A stretch of 64,000 bases of DNA from Zygaena filipendulae (Eukaryota; Arthropoda; Insecta; Lepidoptera; Zygaenidae). Both the position numbers and the translations under genes were made by a program. This document shows, piece by piece, positions 1 through 12,864 of the stretch (within the stretch, counting starts at the first letter, position 1; the number at the start of each line of letters is the position of its first letter). The DNA is taken from the NCBI GenBank assembly GCA_907165275.2, contig OU015660.1, forward strand, positions 5,024,501 to 5,088,500. Direction: 5' to 3'. The notes below the pieces were generated by a model. The model was not told the origin of the DNA, searched no databases, and worked only from the letters and a program-made list of their open reading frames with translations.

Positions 1-1469
1 TTATTTAATATGTACATACCAATTTTGTACCGGTACGTACTTACATTAATAGTACCTAAGGTATATACTATTCACAAATATGGTTATACATCTCTATAGA
101 CCCACTAGAGCGGCATAAAGGCTCGGTAGTCGCTGTTTAATTGCTTGGCACATTTAACGCATATAAATATTCATTGCTCGCTCATTGAGCCCTCGTACCG
201 CGATCTATATTTTGTAACAAAATTGCGAGAGCACTGTTGTTGAAAATTATTTTAGCAATTATGAATCATTCATGAACCCATCTATTTTAGAGTAATCTGT
301 TGCTGTTGCTATAGGTGTCAAACAAAAAATAATAATACTTATCAATAAATTTTTTTCTGCAATAACCAAGTAAAAAAAGAAAAAATAAGAAACAGAAATA
401 TGTAGTTTAAAGAAAAAACCGATAAGTAAGACGACAGAAAACGTACATTTTGCGATTATTCAGTCTGTATGCCGACGGCAGACTGCATGAGTTTGTCGTG
501 TCTTCGGTGCTATATGAAATGGAATACTTTTGTTTATGAAAAACTTAAAATACATTCTACCATCTTATCCACATTGTCGATTGTATACTAATATAGGTAG
601 TAAAATGTTTGAAAATTTGGATGTTTGTAACTCAATCACTCATAAACAGCTAATTGGTTTGGATGAATCTTGGCATTTTAGTTCTTCTAGCAATTTATGT
701 CAATAACTTCTCGAAGAAATTTCTAAATTCACGAAGAAGAAAATAAGTAAGTAGTAAAAGATAATTAGTAGAGTTAAATAAATAGAAATATGTACTGCAA
801 AATATATTATTACATTGACGTAAAATAATTAAAAGTTGAATCTGGTTAAGTAGAGACAAGTATTATAATTTTTAGGTTAAAAGTTGAATTATTTCTAGTT
901 TTATTTTTGACGTCTCTTTGAATGGGTTTTTGTTAAACTAAGTAGGTAGGTATATAAGCCATGAAAAATTGGTCGATTGTTCTTATCAATTCGTTACTTA
1001 AATTTGGGGTAGCATTAACTCTTAGTAAGTATTTATAATTATTAAATATACCTCTAGATTGAATAAAAAAAATGATAATAGTTTTTTTAAACTCTATACC
1101 TACCTGCAGATTACCTTAAATCTAGGCCTCAGTAAAAATCTTGTTCTTGATTGAATAAAGGATATTATTTTCGTCTACATTTTGTGCGAAATGCTTAGAA
1201 CCAAAGCACTTTCAGTAATGAGAACGATCGCAAGTTCAATCGGTAAATTTCGCAAATGCTATCTTGCCTATCTCCAGATGAGTCTTGGTCTAAAAGTTTC
1301 GTGCTAGCAATTATTATGTGTTGATCTGATTACCCAAAATTTATTTACAGGAGTCGAAAGTTAATAACAAAATATGGAAAATAGAATAGGTATATACTAG
1401 AATATCAGCTATGATTACAAATTTCTAGGCATTTAAAATCACCATACATAGTAAAAATCACTTATAACA
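1..1469. other. AT-rich non-coding DNA, nothing recognised
   Basis: No reading frame with a recognisable domain, no RNA gene and no clear repeat boundary seen. The stretch is AT-rich with scattered TAGGTA-type motifs, as in much of the window. It could be intronic or intergenic. Confidence 0.5.
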
Positions 1470-1639
1470 ATGTCCTCTGCGGCGTCTGTCTGTTTGCGAA
1501 AAACTCAAGAACCATTAAACGAATTTTGGGTTTTTACAAATAGATAAAATAATTCAAGAGGAAGGTTTATACGTATAGTTTATCCTGAAATTTGCACGGG
1601 AACTCCGAAATTACCTCGGGTAAAACTGCGGGAAACTAG
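1470..1639 (+). repeat. Helitron-like/SINE-like lepidopteran repeat, decayed
   Basis: Order of motifs: a GTCTGTCTGTTTGCG block, an ACGAATTTTG block, GGGAACTCCGAAATTACC, a GC hairpin, then ACTAG at the end. This is the layout of the short repeats that recur at 28.0, 39.8, 46.3 and 46.7 kb. The 3' hairpin followed by CTAG suits a non-autonomous Helitron. The class is inferred from layout, and the copy is diverged. Confidence 0.5.
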
Positions 1640-4206
1640 TATAGAATAAGATAAACTTCATTTATAGAAAAAATACAACATATTATGAAAACATTTAGTT
1701 AGCGTTACCACCTAACCCAATTTTTCTATTACAAAATTCCTGGAATTCTGGGTCTACAAAGAGTCTCTAGCATAATTATACAGCGACTGTTGAAGTCACA
1801 GAGCCGGTTTCCGGTGGGAATCTTAGGATCTTTAGATACCAGAAGTTCGTAAAAAAATTTTATATAACTAAATATTAATTTGGTGAGTATTTTTTATCTA
1901 ATAATGAAATGAAAAAAAATAAAATTTTTGCGTAACCGTTACGCGTGGTTGAAGTGAAACTTCTTTGATGTTTTGACAGATTAATCAGAGCAGAAGTTAA
2001 ATAAGTTTTAGTCAGGCTTGCGTACTCCGAAGCATTGTAATCCATAACCCAAAGTTTCAGATCAAAATTATCTGAAAATTAATTGCATCAAGAAAATCTC
2101 TACCGCTCGCGCTCGTATGTTGTGACACCACCAAAAAACAGCACCAGTGCGGGACTAGTTTATTCGCAATAAAGAAAGTGGGTACCCGAGTTGCGCACCA
2201 ATTACGGGGATATACGTGGCAATCCCGGTGACGTGTTGCTTAGTCCCGGGACCTAATGGCAATTATACATATTGCGAGAATTGCCTCTCCCAATTGGAAT
2301 ACATATATCTGTTCCAAGTCAAAACAAATAGCTTATAAACTATGCTGTTTTATATTCAAGTTCAATAGTCTCAGACCAATATTTTCATGATTAAATACCA
2401 AAATTACAATATACAGACACTATTCGACTAGGAGGCATCCTTTTAGACAAAGATTACAGCATATAGTGTAGCTGGAATTTCTTTTTTTGTAACATTATTC
2501 AATATAATTCATGATAATTTAACATTTAAAGTGAGAAATTAATAAGATATGCATATATAGTTATTTTAAAAATCTATTTGTGACTCCACTGCAGTGAAGT
2601 CGTTTGGGCGCAATACGTCCAGTGTCAAGCAAGACTGTTAGAGACGGGAACGCGTGGATAAGTACATTTCTTAACTCCCGGTCTCCGGGATAGCGATACG
2701 GGGAGAAGATGGGCCTAAAATGGCGCCCTTGGGTCGAATACACTAGTTTTTCCAAGCATATCTTATTGCTCTTTTGTTGATTCCCCGGGTCGTTAGTTTC
2801 ATCGCCGGGGGTCACACGGCCGGGATCTTTGCGTCCCGGGATACTAGTGTTGTCGGTATTTTTAGATGTACGAAGTTCTGAAGCGAAACTGAGTTGCAGT
2901 CGGGCTTAAGATTTTCGTACCTATTAATTGGTCTTGGGACATTTATGTAAAATCTTGTCTGCAGTCTTGTAGAACTTAAATTTTGAAAATTAATTTTATG
3001 ATTTCTACTTCAAATTGCTTTGATGAAAATTTATTTCAAATTAAAAACTTGAAATAGCTACGGAGCAACATCTTTTGAATCGAAGTACGATATAAATTTT
3101 TCAAGATAATTCATCACGGGAGACATTATCTCTATCGTCAAACGCATACGATGACTATGACCGTCATCTTCTGAGATTTTATTGCTGTTCACATATGAAA
3201 TGCTTTGAAACGATATGTGACAAAATAATAAAATATCATAAAATAACGACGGTTCAATAAAATTATACTTCATGTTTTTGATACTTTCGTAACAACTCGA
3301 AATCTTTTAAATTCCAAAGTGAAGTCAAAACTTTGAATGCCATCTGAGGCCAATGGCATAAAGGATTAAAACATGCAAATCAAACAAGCGCGAGTAGGGA
3401 TGGTCCCTTCTACGTCGTACGACCCTTCTTGTCTTATTTATTCATCTGAATCCGAGAAAAAAAAGTTGTTTTGTTTACTTACTCCCCTCGGCAAAGAGAG
3501 AGGTCCGAAATACGCTTGCGTTGGCAACTTTCTCAATTTACTGTTTCCCGAATGATAGGTATTTGCTGCTTGTTTTTGTCCTGTAAATCCAGAGATAATG
3601 TTATTTTTGTAAGCAATGTTATTTTTCTATCTAAAATATGATCTAAACGTAATAAACTAAGATAAAATCTATCGTTCCTATCTATAAAATATCGGGAAGT
3701 AAATAGTAGAGTCAGACTTTTGTTTCTATACGGGAAAAACATTTTGTTTTTAAGTTATGTAATATATTAATTAACCAGAAATTTTTCCTATTAATTATTA
3801 AATATACGTCCTATATGTTATGATAATTATTTTTAAACTTCATCTTTTAATTCTGGAACCAAAAACTCCAGGCTAAAATGACTTATAAGATGAAGGTTTT
3901 AAAAATAAATATTAATTAAAAATCAACTTGCGCGGAGCTCTTTCGAAAACTTTTTCCACGCCTTATATTATAAAGTAAGATTTTTTAAGTTAAGATTTTT
4001 CTAAGTAAAATAAAATTATAAATTATGCGGCATTAGTGATAAAGTATCTATTACCTTTTCAGAAATATTTTTTGCCTAGTCACTGTTAGTCAAAGTATAT
4101 GTGGATGAAAATTAACAAGTAAACAGGGAAGTTATTATTTTTAAAATCTCTGTCTTTTATACATTAGAAGAAATTTAAGAAAATATAATTTATCATACGT
4201 GAATAT
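1640..4206. other. Non-coding DNA with two GC-richer patches
   Basis: Patches near 2100-2300 and 2560-2850 are richer in GC and contain CCCGGGA motifs (around 2245 and 2837), but no frame in them shows a domain. The 84-codon minus-strand frame across 2561-2815 has no recognisable features. Nothing else supportable was seen. Confidence 0.4.
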
Positions 4207-4582
4207 TATACACGGTGTTAGTTAAAATAAGCGGCATGCCTATTAAAGTAGGGTGTTCAGTATTCAATTCTCGTCTCAGATTTATCTTAAAAAATATAAA
4301 ATTAATTTTTGTCATAAAAAATTAACTCTCGAATCCGAAAATTGAGCACGCTAGTTACTGACACACTGACTGATACTATGGCCTTAAGAGTCATTCAATG
4401 CCCCTTTTTTGGTATCGATTACTACGCACGTGGCGACAGATTAAATAAAAAAGTCACACCTGCGTGAATCCCCGTTTTTATCTATGGTTTTCTGTGTTTT
4501 TTATTTATTTTTACTGTTATTAGTTAAATGTAAGTATTGTATGTTGGAATAAGTCCTTCGTTTAAAATTACACCCTGTATAA
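4207..4582. mobile_element. Possible MITE with TACACGGTG / CACCCTGTA ends
   Basis: The left end reads TACACGGTGTTAGTT. The right end read on the other strand is TACAGGGTGTAATTT, so the ends form an imperfect inverted repeat about 375 bp apart. Insect MITEs beginning with ACAGGGTG are widespread. There is no coding capacity. The match is short, so the boundaries and the class are tentative. Confidence 0.35.
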
Positions 4583-7500
4583 ATACGTAAAACGTTATAT
4601 TATTTAATTAATAGGCTTGTTTCCGAGGTATGGAAATCTTAACTCTATTTAGTCCATCTTGTAAATTAATGAAAATTATTGGACACGTATTTTTACTTTT
4701 TTACGTGATCAAAAAATATCGAAGATTATAATGATAAGTCCAAAATGATAAAATACGGGTTCCATATTTTTTATAATCTACAAGACGGACTGTAAACTAA
4801 AATTTGGTTGACAAGCCCATTGTGTGGATTTTGGTTTTATCTGTTTATCGATTTTTTAAACGCGCATCACGTAAAAACTGTAACTTGAAATGGCGTACAG
4901 GTAACTAAGCATTATAATTTTATACCACAACTATACAAAGAGATCCTGCGGGAATCCAGTAATTAAAGCGAGTGAAAGAAACCACGGAGAATAGATTAAA
5001 ATACTCTGAACAGCATATTTATGGGGACAACAATACAGCTCCCCGGTCAATGAGGAGCGATGCAACTTCCTTTTTTAACGTTTTACTATAAGTAAGTCAG
5101 GCCCCCTACAAACGTGCATACTGACGTACTGCTTTAAAAACTTTGGGAAACTTTTTAAGATGAAAAAATATAGAAAAATGGGACAAAAAAAGATAAGATC
5201 ATTGTACCTATGTCGTATAGAATAAAAAGGTGTACCGGTCTAGAATATTATAATTTCAGCCCTAGATAACAGCTGAGAAGGTCATTACAACCAATGTATG
5301 TCAATTATTATCCTTGACATGGGTTCTTTGATCTTTATAGGTAGCTTATTTGATCTGATAGAATACTAGAGTTAAAACATAAAATTAAACTTGTTTATTG
5401 CATTCCATAGTTTATTAATAAACCTTGTTAATTATTTTTTAATAATTTTCTTACAAGATAATAATACCTATTATGAATCATGAAAATAAATAATTCGCTA
5501 TTATATATTACATACTTCAAAGGTATCTACGCTAAAAATTTACAGTCTACGACTTTTTACTAATTGTTATTATACTCACCTTTTTGAAACTACAGGTTTT
5601 TCGTAATGCTATCTGAAATAATAAAAATCGAAAATCAAGACAAATAGGTACTTACCTAAAGTAAATAAAAAATCTGTTTGTGATTTTAGAATTTTTCGGT
5701 TTTGATAGGTGTACCTTTCCGCCTATTTACCATGAAATTAATTTATATTATATTTAATATTGTAAAAATAATTTGGTGCAGTAAAGTATATTGTATTGTA
5801 TTTTCCATTAGTAGAGTCGATACATGATCTAACATTTACGCAGTTAGTCTGTCTTTCTGTCTGTGTGTTAAACAATTTCATTTTCAATAAATCCGGTAAA
5901 TTTTAAAATGATACGAACGAAAATCTCATGCACATGTTACAATATTATGAACAGTATTTCTCACCGCAAAGTTTTGATAGCGCTGCCCTCTGTTATTCTA
6001 CCCTAGCGCTACCCTTTTTAAGGGGATTTCTTTATGTTGTGAGAGCTCATTCTCTACGTCCATCAAGACTATTCCGAGAGTCGTTACGGTCTCTGCAAAT
6101 GTACCGAAATCATCGCTTCACTGCCGAACGCAGCTCTCCCGGCGCGCACCGACATATTGTATCTACTGGCGATTCGGTTAGGTACGTTTCCAACGGTAAA
6201 ATAAGACGCTTGATTCAATTTGGAATTTTGGTTTTGGGAATGAGAATCACTTTAGGAACTTTGTGCGATGCTCATTTGGGGAATAGTATAGAATAGTTTA
6301 CTAATAAGAAAAGTTTTCAGACAAACTTTCGGCATCAGAGTACGTATAATACCTATGTATTCACTACCTTTTGTTTTTTGTTATGATGAAAACTCATCAT
6401 ATCGCCACTATGTACGTATATTTAGAACAAAAAATATAAGTAGGTATGAGTATTATTTATATCAGTGATCTGACACCGAACCGTTATAAGCTCTACTTAG
6501 TTTGGCACCAGGTGGCGTTGTGTGATAATGTCCAAGCATCATTATTTATTTATAGCCAAAGACGTTAGAAACACTATCCCTATCTCTATGGCAAAAGCAT
6601 TGGAATTATGGATAAAAATTCAAATATCGAACAAGGCTCGTTTTACTTTAAATGTCTTCCACGACTTTTGAAAATACAGTGGTGGTGAAGAACATTTTGC
6701 GGCAAGAAATTTTGTTTTAATAAAGGCTGTATTGCGGTGCCCACAGCCGTCGTCTTCTCCAAGCCGCGTTATTTGATATTACATTATACTGACAACGAAC
6801 GCCCACTAATGTTCTCTTTTCATATTACGCTCAAGCATTATTATGTGCTTAGGGTTGACTATTTCTGCTGGTGGTTTAGACTTGAGTCAAATTTTTTCAA
6901 TGTATCTCTAGTAAAAAGACGTTTATATCAAGTTAATTTGTGTAATCTACTGTACTATAATAGAGTAGATGAGTTTGTTTTACCCTATACATTCCTATCT
7001 TAATAAGATGGTTAGTCTATATTTTAGTATTTTTTAGATGAACAATTTGTTTGATTCTAGGAGGCGACTTCTGGAAATAATCTGAACACACTTTCACTGA
7101 TAGTAGGAAGTTACAAAAGGTATCCCTTTGGATACTTTTCACCCCGAAATAAGAAGTCCCCAGAATTCATGCGAATATACAGATGATATACTTGCCGATG
7201 AGTGGATGGAACTCTTGTCTGTGTGTCTGAAGATGTGCGAGGAGTTGTATGCAAGGCCTACTACTATTTGTTAACCATTGTAATTGGTCCTGTACCGTAT
7301 GTGTTAACAATAAATAAATAAATAAAATAAAATAAAATACAGGATCTTGGAGGAATTCGGGAGGTAAAATAGTCAGGTAAATTTTAAGGTACGTTTCAAA
7401 TTTTTATTATTTAAAACTTACTTAGAAAAAGCTTAAACACCAACAACGGTTAATTGTGACCACAGAAACCGTAACATTTAGTCAACCCTCAAATGAGGCT

Positions 7501-10500
7501 TGCAAACGAAATAATACACTGCAATGCCGCACCCGTAGGCCAGAATGACCATCGCACGTTGTGCTCGCTTAGAACGCTGGCAATTAAGATTGGCTACCCG
7601 TGTAGTTAATCCGAAAATACGTGCGTCGGGTGTTTATTGACTGCCGACGGCAGCGGCGGGTCGGTTTGTTTTGGTTAGGGAATTTTGGTATACCTACATT
7701 TGGGTTAAAACTAACGAGTCCATAATATACGTAGATACCTACTGCTGTATTAAAAAAAACAAAAAATACGTGTTGCACGATTTTCCACCGCTTAAATTAC
7801 TATTAAGATTATTATTATTTAAAGATAAGTACTACCTTTCACCAATAATAATTATATAGTAGGTATATATGTATTTAATTGTCGTAACTCCACTTAATTT
7901 AACACAGTTCAATTATAAAATTTCTAGAATTTTAGTTCATTTAGATCCCTAGATATAATTTTTTTTATGTAGTTATAGTATAATTCAATATGTAGATTAT
8001 AGATAGGTATAGTTATTTCCTATAATGTGTTAATATGTAACGAGCTAATCACTGGAGTTGCGGATATTATGTATATATATATCACAACGCAGAAATTTTG
8101 TTTATAACTTGATAGTAATTATATAACGTATGTACCTACTAGTTATATAGGTACATACTACATATAGAACTGTTTTTCTTATACTTAAAACTGCAGGAAA
8201 AACTAGTAAAAAAAGTGCATCCACAATTTGCATAAAAAGTTAACAAGTAGAATACAGTGGGAAATCGTGAGTACATAATGAGGGGTATGGAGTGGAGGCT
8301 CCAGTCCGGCACGTCGGCCTTATGGCCCGTTAGTGCTACTGAAATCAATAAAAGTACCGGAATGTACTGCCCATGCGCAGAAGAGGCACCCGCTGAACAC
8401 TGACTCAGCAACATTCATTTTATAGCCACTTGTATTTGTGTCTATGGCCACTTTGTACTCTTTACTGGTGAGAATAAAAAACGAGGGAAAAAAATTAATT
8501 GACACAAGCCGTAAATAATAATTGCAATGATGGAGGGTTGTAGGTATCAGCTCGTTTAATATAGGTTACTACTATGAAAATATTATGTATTGACTTTAAA
8601 ATTTTAGAGGGGTATACTGTTATCGTTTATTTTAATTAACCTTCTTACTTTTATTCATAATTAAAAAAAAATAAGATACGTGGTATACTTATTAGTTATT
8701 ACCTACCATACGACTTAGGTCTATACCCAAACTAAAGAGACTATTTCGTTTTATAATTCCAACACCAACATAATTTATGGAGGTATAGGTACCTAGTTAC
8801 GTTCCAATAGAAAAATGTGTTTATTTGAATTGAAATAAGAATATTTTTTGTTTTATAAATTAGATTCCAGTAAAAATCTCTACTTTTTTATTTATTATTG
8901 AATTTAAAAAAAAAGGTTAATAAAAATAGTGGAGCTTCCAGCTGTGACTAATGTACGCTGGTCCCACACAATGTTTTAAGACGACAACTTAAATAATGTG
9001 ATGTTCAATTTATAATGGGATGAAGACATTTCAAACCACGCCCAAAGCCCGCGCCGGTTAATACAGAGTTTTAGTTTTTAAAATATACCTTTAAAGTTAC
9101 CGATTAAGTTATTTACTGTGTTCAAATATATTAAAAAAATTAATAGCCATAGGTGTGTCTAGCCACAGATAATATAATACTATATACTTTGAAAGAATTT
9201 GCTGTTTTTTTTATTAGATTGCATAATGTGATTTTTAATTAAAGATTTAAAATAAGAAAAATGATATATTCTAATTTATGACTCAATATTGAGATTAGAA
9301 AATAAGTTTTTTAATAGTTTTAATAAATATTGCATTTGCTCAATGAAATTTTAATTATACCTATACCTAACTAGATTCTTACTACAAACACACTGTAGTA
9401 AAACATCGTAAATTTATGTGCTTGCTATACAACAAAAGAATCAACTATCTTCTCACTAGATTTACAACTGACATTTATGCCATTTTTACGAACTGTTTAC
9501 CCATTAAATATTTTTTACTCAAATCACTGCCTACTTGTTTAACAATTTTCCGGCCGTAAGCATCAACGACTAAGCTGATACGGCATTTAACGGCACGGCA
9601 ATTAATTAAAAAGGCATAAACGCCACTTTTATATACGAAGTGCCTATAAAGACTAACTTTTATGCGTCGTAAACGCGATTGTCTGTGGGTCCTGACGGTT
9701 CCGATACCGGGAGAGCCAGTTGCTAGCGGAACACTTCGAATGTCCACACAAAAGAAGTTCGGGAATAAAAGACCGCATGCTTTGACGATTTCCTCATTTT
9801 TTTAAATATTTTTTCAGTACTTAGCGAGGAGGTAGGTACGTTATTTTATAATCAATAATAAGTAATAACAATAATTGTAAGTCCTAAACAAATGATTACA
9901 TTGATGCTTTACCTGTATAGGTACGGACGCTCTATATGCTGTCTTTAAAATAAGTTAATCACCTAAGCATTTATTTTTTCTACCGCTAAAAGTCAATCGG
10001 ATTCGTATCCACTTCTTTGTTACGGGTTACTTGACAGCTCATTAAAATACGACTCGTGTGAATAAGAAAAGCTATATTGTTATCCAAAAACACGATATTA
10101 AATCAGACGATAGAGCGCAAACATCGCATAAAAGCAATTTCGATCAAAAGCTAGATGTCCCGAGCGGGCAATAAAGAAGATTTATATGACTGCCCTAAAA
10201 GGAAACTTGGAATGAAAATTGTGAGATTTTTAAACAAACCATTTAAAAGGAGAAAAAGTTCCGCGCCATTTGAGGCGGGTTTATTGTGCCACTATCGAGC
10301 GCCATTGTTGATTGCAACGTTTGCTTTTGATGCGTTGTCACAGAGAGGTTTGAAAGGTTTTTGGTATCTTACTGTCTTTTTCAATGTTAAACCAGTAAAA
10401 ATAAGACTATGTATGTATTTACCTACATGTAGGACCTTACTATGCGATTTCGTACTCGGATAATTAAAGATAATTAAATTGCTCATGAGTTTATAGCGCG

Positions 10501-11094
10501 TGTAAAAAGCGCGTAGCAACAAAAAAATTTTAAACATATGTCTAAATTTCTTTAACTAAATTACTATATATAAGTATTTTTTTTAGACACGTGGCTTACA
10601 CAATAGGTACTTTTTGCCATAAAACTATTAGAATTCAAGTTCGTCAATCGATTCGCTCAAGCTACCAAAATTTAATTTTACGACTAATTTATTCCTTTGT
10701 TTTTAAATTATACAGAGAAGCGTCCAGTTACCTAACGTGCGGCACCCTTGTCTTGCAGCCTCATTGCTCAAGATTTTCGTCGAGTACTTCACTGAAATGG
10801 TGTTTGTTGTCGTTAATTTTCATTTTCTTGCCCGTTTGCCCCCTATGACATAAAAAAAAAAAAATCCACGACCGGATCTCTTGAAGTTCATATTGGTGGT
10901 ATATAATGTGTGTATACTCTGTTAAAGTTATATTTTTATAAGATTCAATTTATTCTCTTTGCATTCACTAAGCAATTGAATGAACTATTCCAAAATGAAG
11001 TGTAGTGCAGTGACAACCCGTTTCAATTTTATCCTTAATTTTAGATATCTTAGTAATTACCAATTCTTGTACCTAAACGATATATAATTATATA
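4583..11094. other. Mostly unique AT-rich DNA; no confident gene
   Basis: Contains short GC-richer patches at about 5930-6200, 7500-7680 and 10150-10340 that could be conserved non-coding elements. A possible retroposon tail lies near 7240-7330, ending in AATAAATAAATAAA. The open frames here (for example 5928-6296 and 10155-10463, plus strand; 9475-9747, minus strand) show no domain, no clear splice context and no family resemblance. A fragment at 10828-10866 (GCCCGTTTGCCCCCTATG) is the reverse of the repeat at 61.13 kb. Confidence 0.45.
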
Positions 11095-11290
11095 AGTGGT
11101 AGTGCGGATTGATAAACAGCATCGATAGCTGAGTGGTTGGGCTGTTTGAATTAAAACCGCTAGGCATAGGTTCAAATTCCAGTAATGAGCTTGAGCTGTT
11201 GGTGAAGGAAAACATCCGGGTAAAAAACATATCATGGTGATAGAGCACTGGAAAGTGCCCAGTGAATTATTCCTACATGGTGGATTCATG
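11095..11290 (+). repeat. tRNA-derived SINE
   Basis: A tRNA-like head spans about 11118-11186. It has an A-box-like TAGCTGAGTGGTTGG and a B-box-like GGTTCAAATTCCAG at the expected distance. It is followed by the lepidopteran SINE body motif GGTGAAGGAAAACATC. A functional tRNA is unlikely because no clean cloverleaf with a paired acceptor stem can be drawn, and the body runs on past the B box. Confidence 0.6.
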
Positions 11291-11777
11291 AAAGTATTTA
11301 AAGATAGTTTTTAGTTTTTGATGCAAAAGTTATTTTGTATTGTAACTTGCTTTCTTGTAAAGTTACTCTTGCTTACATTTAGATCAGTAAGTAAGAAAGT
11401 GTTCAATTCGAAATCAACTAAATTTATATCTTCGGGGTGTCGTACGTATTTATTTGTGAAGCAAGCAGTAGGTACACTAGGGATCCGGGATTAGTGGGTA
11501 GCTCGGGGGAAAACGGCAAACACAGGAAACGGATCTGGCAAACTTTCCCTCCGAACCGGCAAAAGGGAGACTTAGTATCCGGTTTATAGGGTAACTGCAA
11601 ATTTATGGAAATTGTGAACATATTATATACCTACATATATTATCATTAATTTATAATACTTAGCCAAAAAGTTTGTTTACTAGAAAAAAAAAGATAATTT
11701 TTAAATAAAATAGAAATTTTCAGTAGGTAACTAGGTGTTGCCCGCGCTTTCTTCCACGTTAATTATTAAGCATAAAA

Positions 11778-12011
11778 GGACGCAGATAAGCAATAACATG
11801 TTAACCCACAAACTTAAGTTATTGATTCAGAACGATTTATTGAGAGTTAGGGAACATTTTTTTATTATGTGTTTACCTTATTACATTGCTTAAATATGTA
11901 AATAAATATTTGACATAAAAAATGTTGACACAAAATGGCGCTAGACTTTTAAAACACGATTTACTCAAAATTTCTCCCGTGTGGGTAACACACTATTGCT
12001 TAGCTATGTCC
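11778..12011. mobile_element. MITE family 1, copy 1 (about 234 bp)
   Basis: Imperfect TIRs of about 32 bp. The left end starts GGACGCAGATAAGCAATAAC; the right end on the other strand starts GGACATAGCTAAGCAATAG. A closely matching copy lies at 41155-41390 in the same orientation, including the internal AAAATGGCGCT motif. AAAA flanks both ends here and ATAT flanks both ends of the other copy, which suits a short AT-rich target duplication. No coding capacity. Confidence 0.7.
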
Positions 12012-12812
12012 AAAAAGTAGTCTATGTCCTTGTCTATACCCCTGAAGAACTCATTTTTGCATTTATAATAGTGAGGATTTCGTAAATTAGGCACAGATTT
12101 TTTGATGTTTACTTACGAGTGGGTATGCAAACCATAACAGTCTATAACAGTTATTCTTTCATTTAAGAATTTCTTCATAATATTAAATTATATCCAATCT
12201 GCGGATCACACCATGGGTTTTCTCAACTAAATTTTTTTTACAATGCAAATATGCGTAACCTACAGGCGCTTGATATATTTATACGCGTTGATGCTATTTT
12301 ATAGGTGCGTTATAGGCGTAAATCTAGTAGCGTAGTTGAGTGGAGCAAGCGAAGTGAGCGACGCGCTGCGGCAGCCGACTGTAACTATACGGAGTCTATT
12401 CTTATTCACTAGCATTTTATTTATAGCCGTTGAAATTGTCACAGCGAACATAAAACGGGGATGTTATGATATTTCACTCTTTTGTGTTTAACGTTTGAAA
12501 TCTAAGAATGAAATATCTAACCACATACAAAGAGTAAAAAATGAAGCCTAAATCTATATACCTAAGTATTTTTACAATTACATAGTTGCCACACAACATC
12601 CAGTTACGGACTTAACTTTTACAATTATTTTGGAAATAAACTTAATCAAAATTACCATGAGTTTTGCTTATGAGCTTAATAATTACTCTAAATATCAATT
12701 ATAATATAAATTTACTACTCTACTGTTTACGTAAAAGTATAATAAAAATCCACTATTTATATTATGCTAAAACTCAAAATTTTTCCTAATTATTTTCATC
12801 ATGTAGGTATAT

Positions 12813-12864
12813 ACCTACCTACCTACCTACCTACCTATTTAGGTTAAGATATCTTAACCTAAAT
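12813..12864. repeat. (CCTA)n microsatellite joined to a 28-bp perfect palindrome
   Basis: ACCT is repeated about six times (12813-12836), directly followed by a perfect palindrome at 12837-12864 with half-site ATTTAGGTTAAGAT. The palindrome is uninterrupted, with no spacer. Confidence 0.8.

Noticed and set aside
5928..6296. 122-codon plus-strand open frame starting MHMLQYYEQYF
   Set aside because: No domain, no transmembrane pattern I would trust, no splice or polyadenylation context, and it lies in a GC-richer patch where chance open frames are longer. Not listed as a gene.
9475..9747. 90-codon minus-strand frame (MDIRSVPLATGS...)
   Set aside because: No motif and no neighbouring gene structure; probably chance.
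10155..10463. 102-codon plus-strand frame (MSRAGNKEDLYD...)
   Set aside because: The basic N-terminal part looks protein-like, but no family is recognisable and an overlapping minus-strand frame is also open. Conservation data would be needed.
11118..11186. Possible tRNA gene
   Set aside because: A- and B-box-like motifs are present, but no paired acceptor stem or sensible anticodon arm could be drawn, and SINE body sequence follows.
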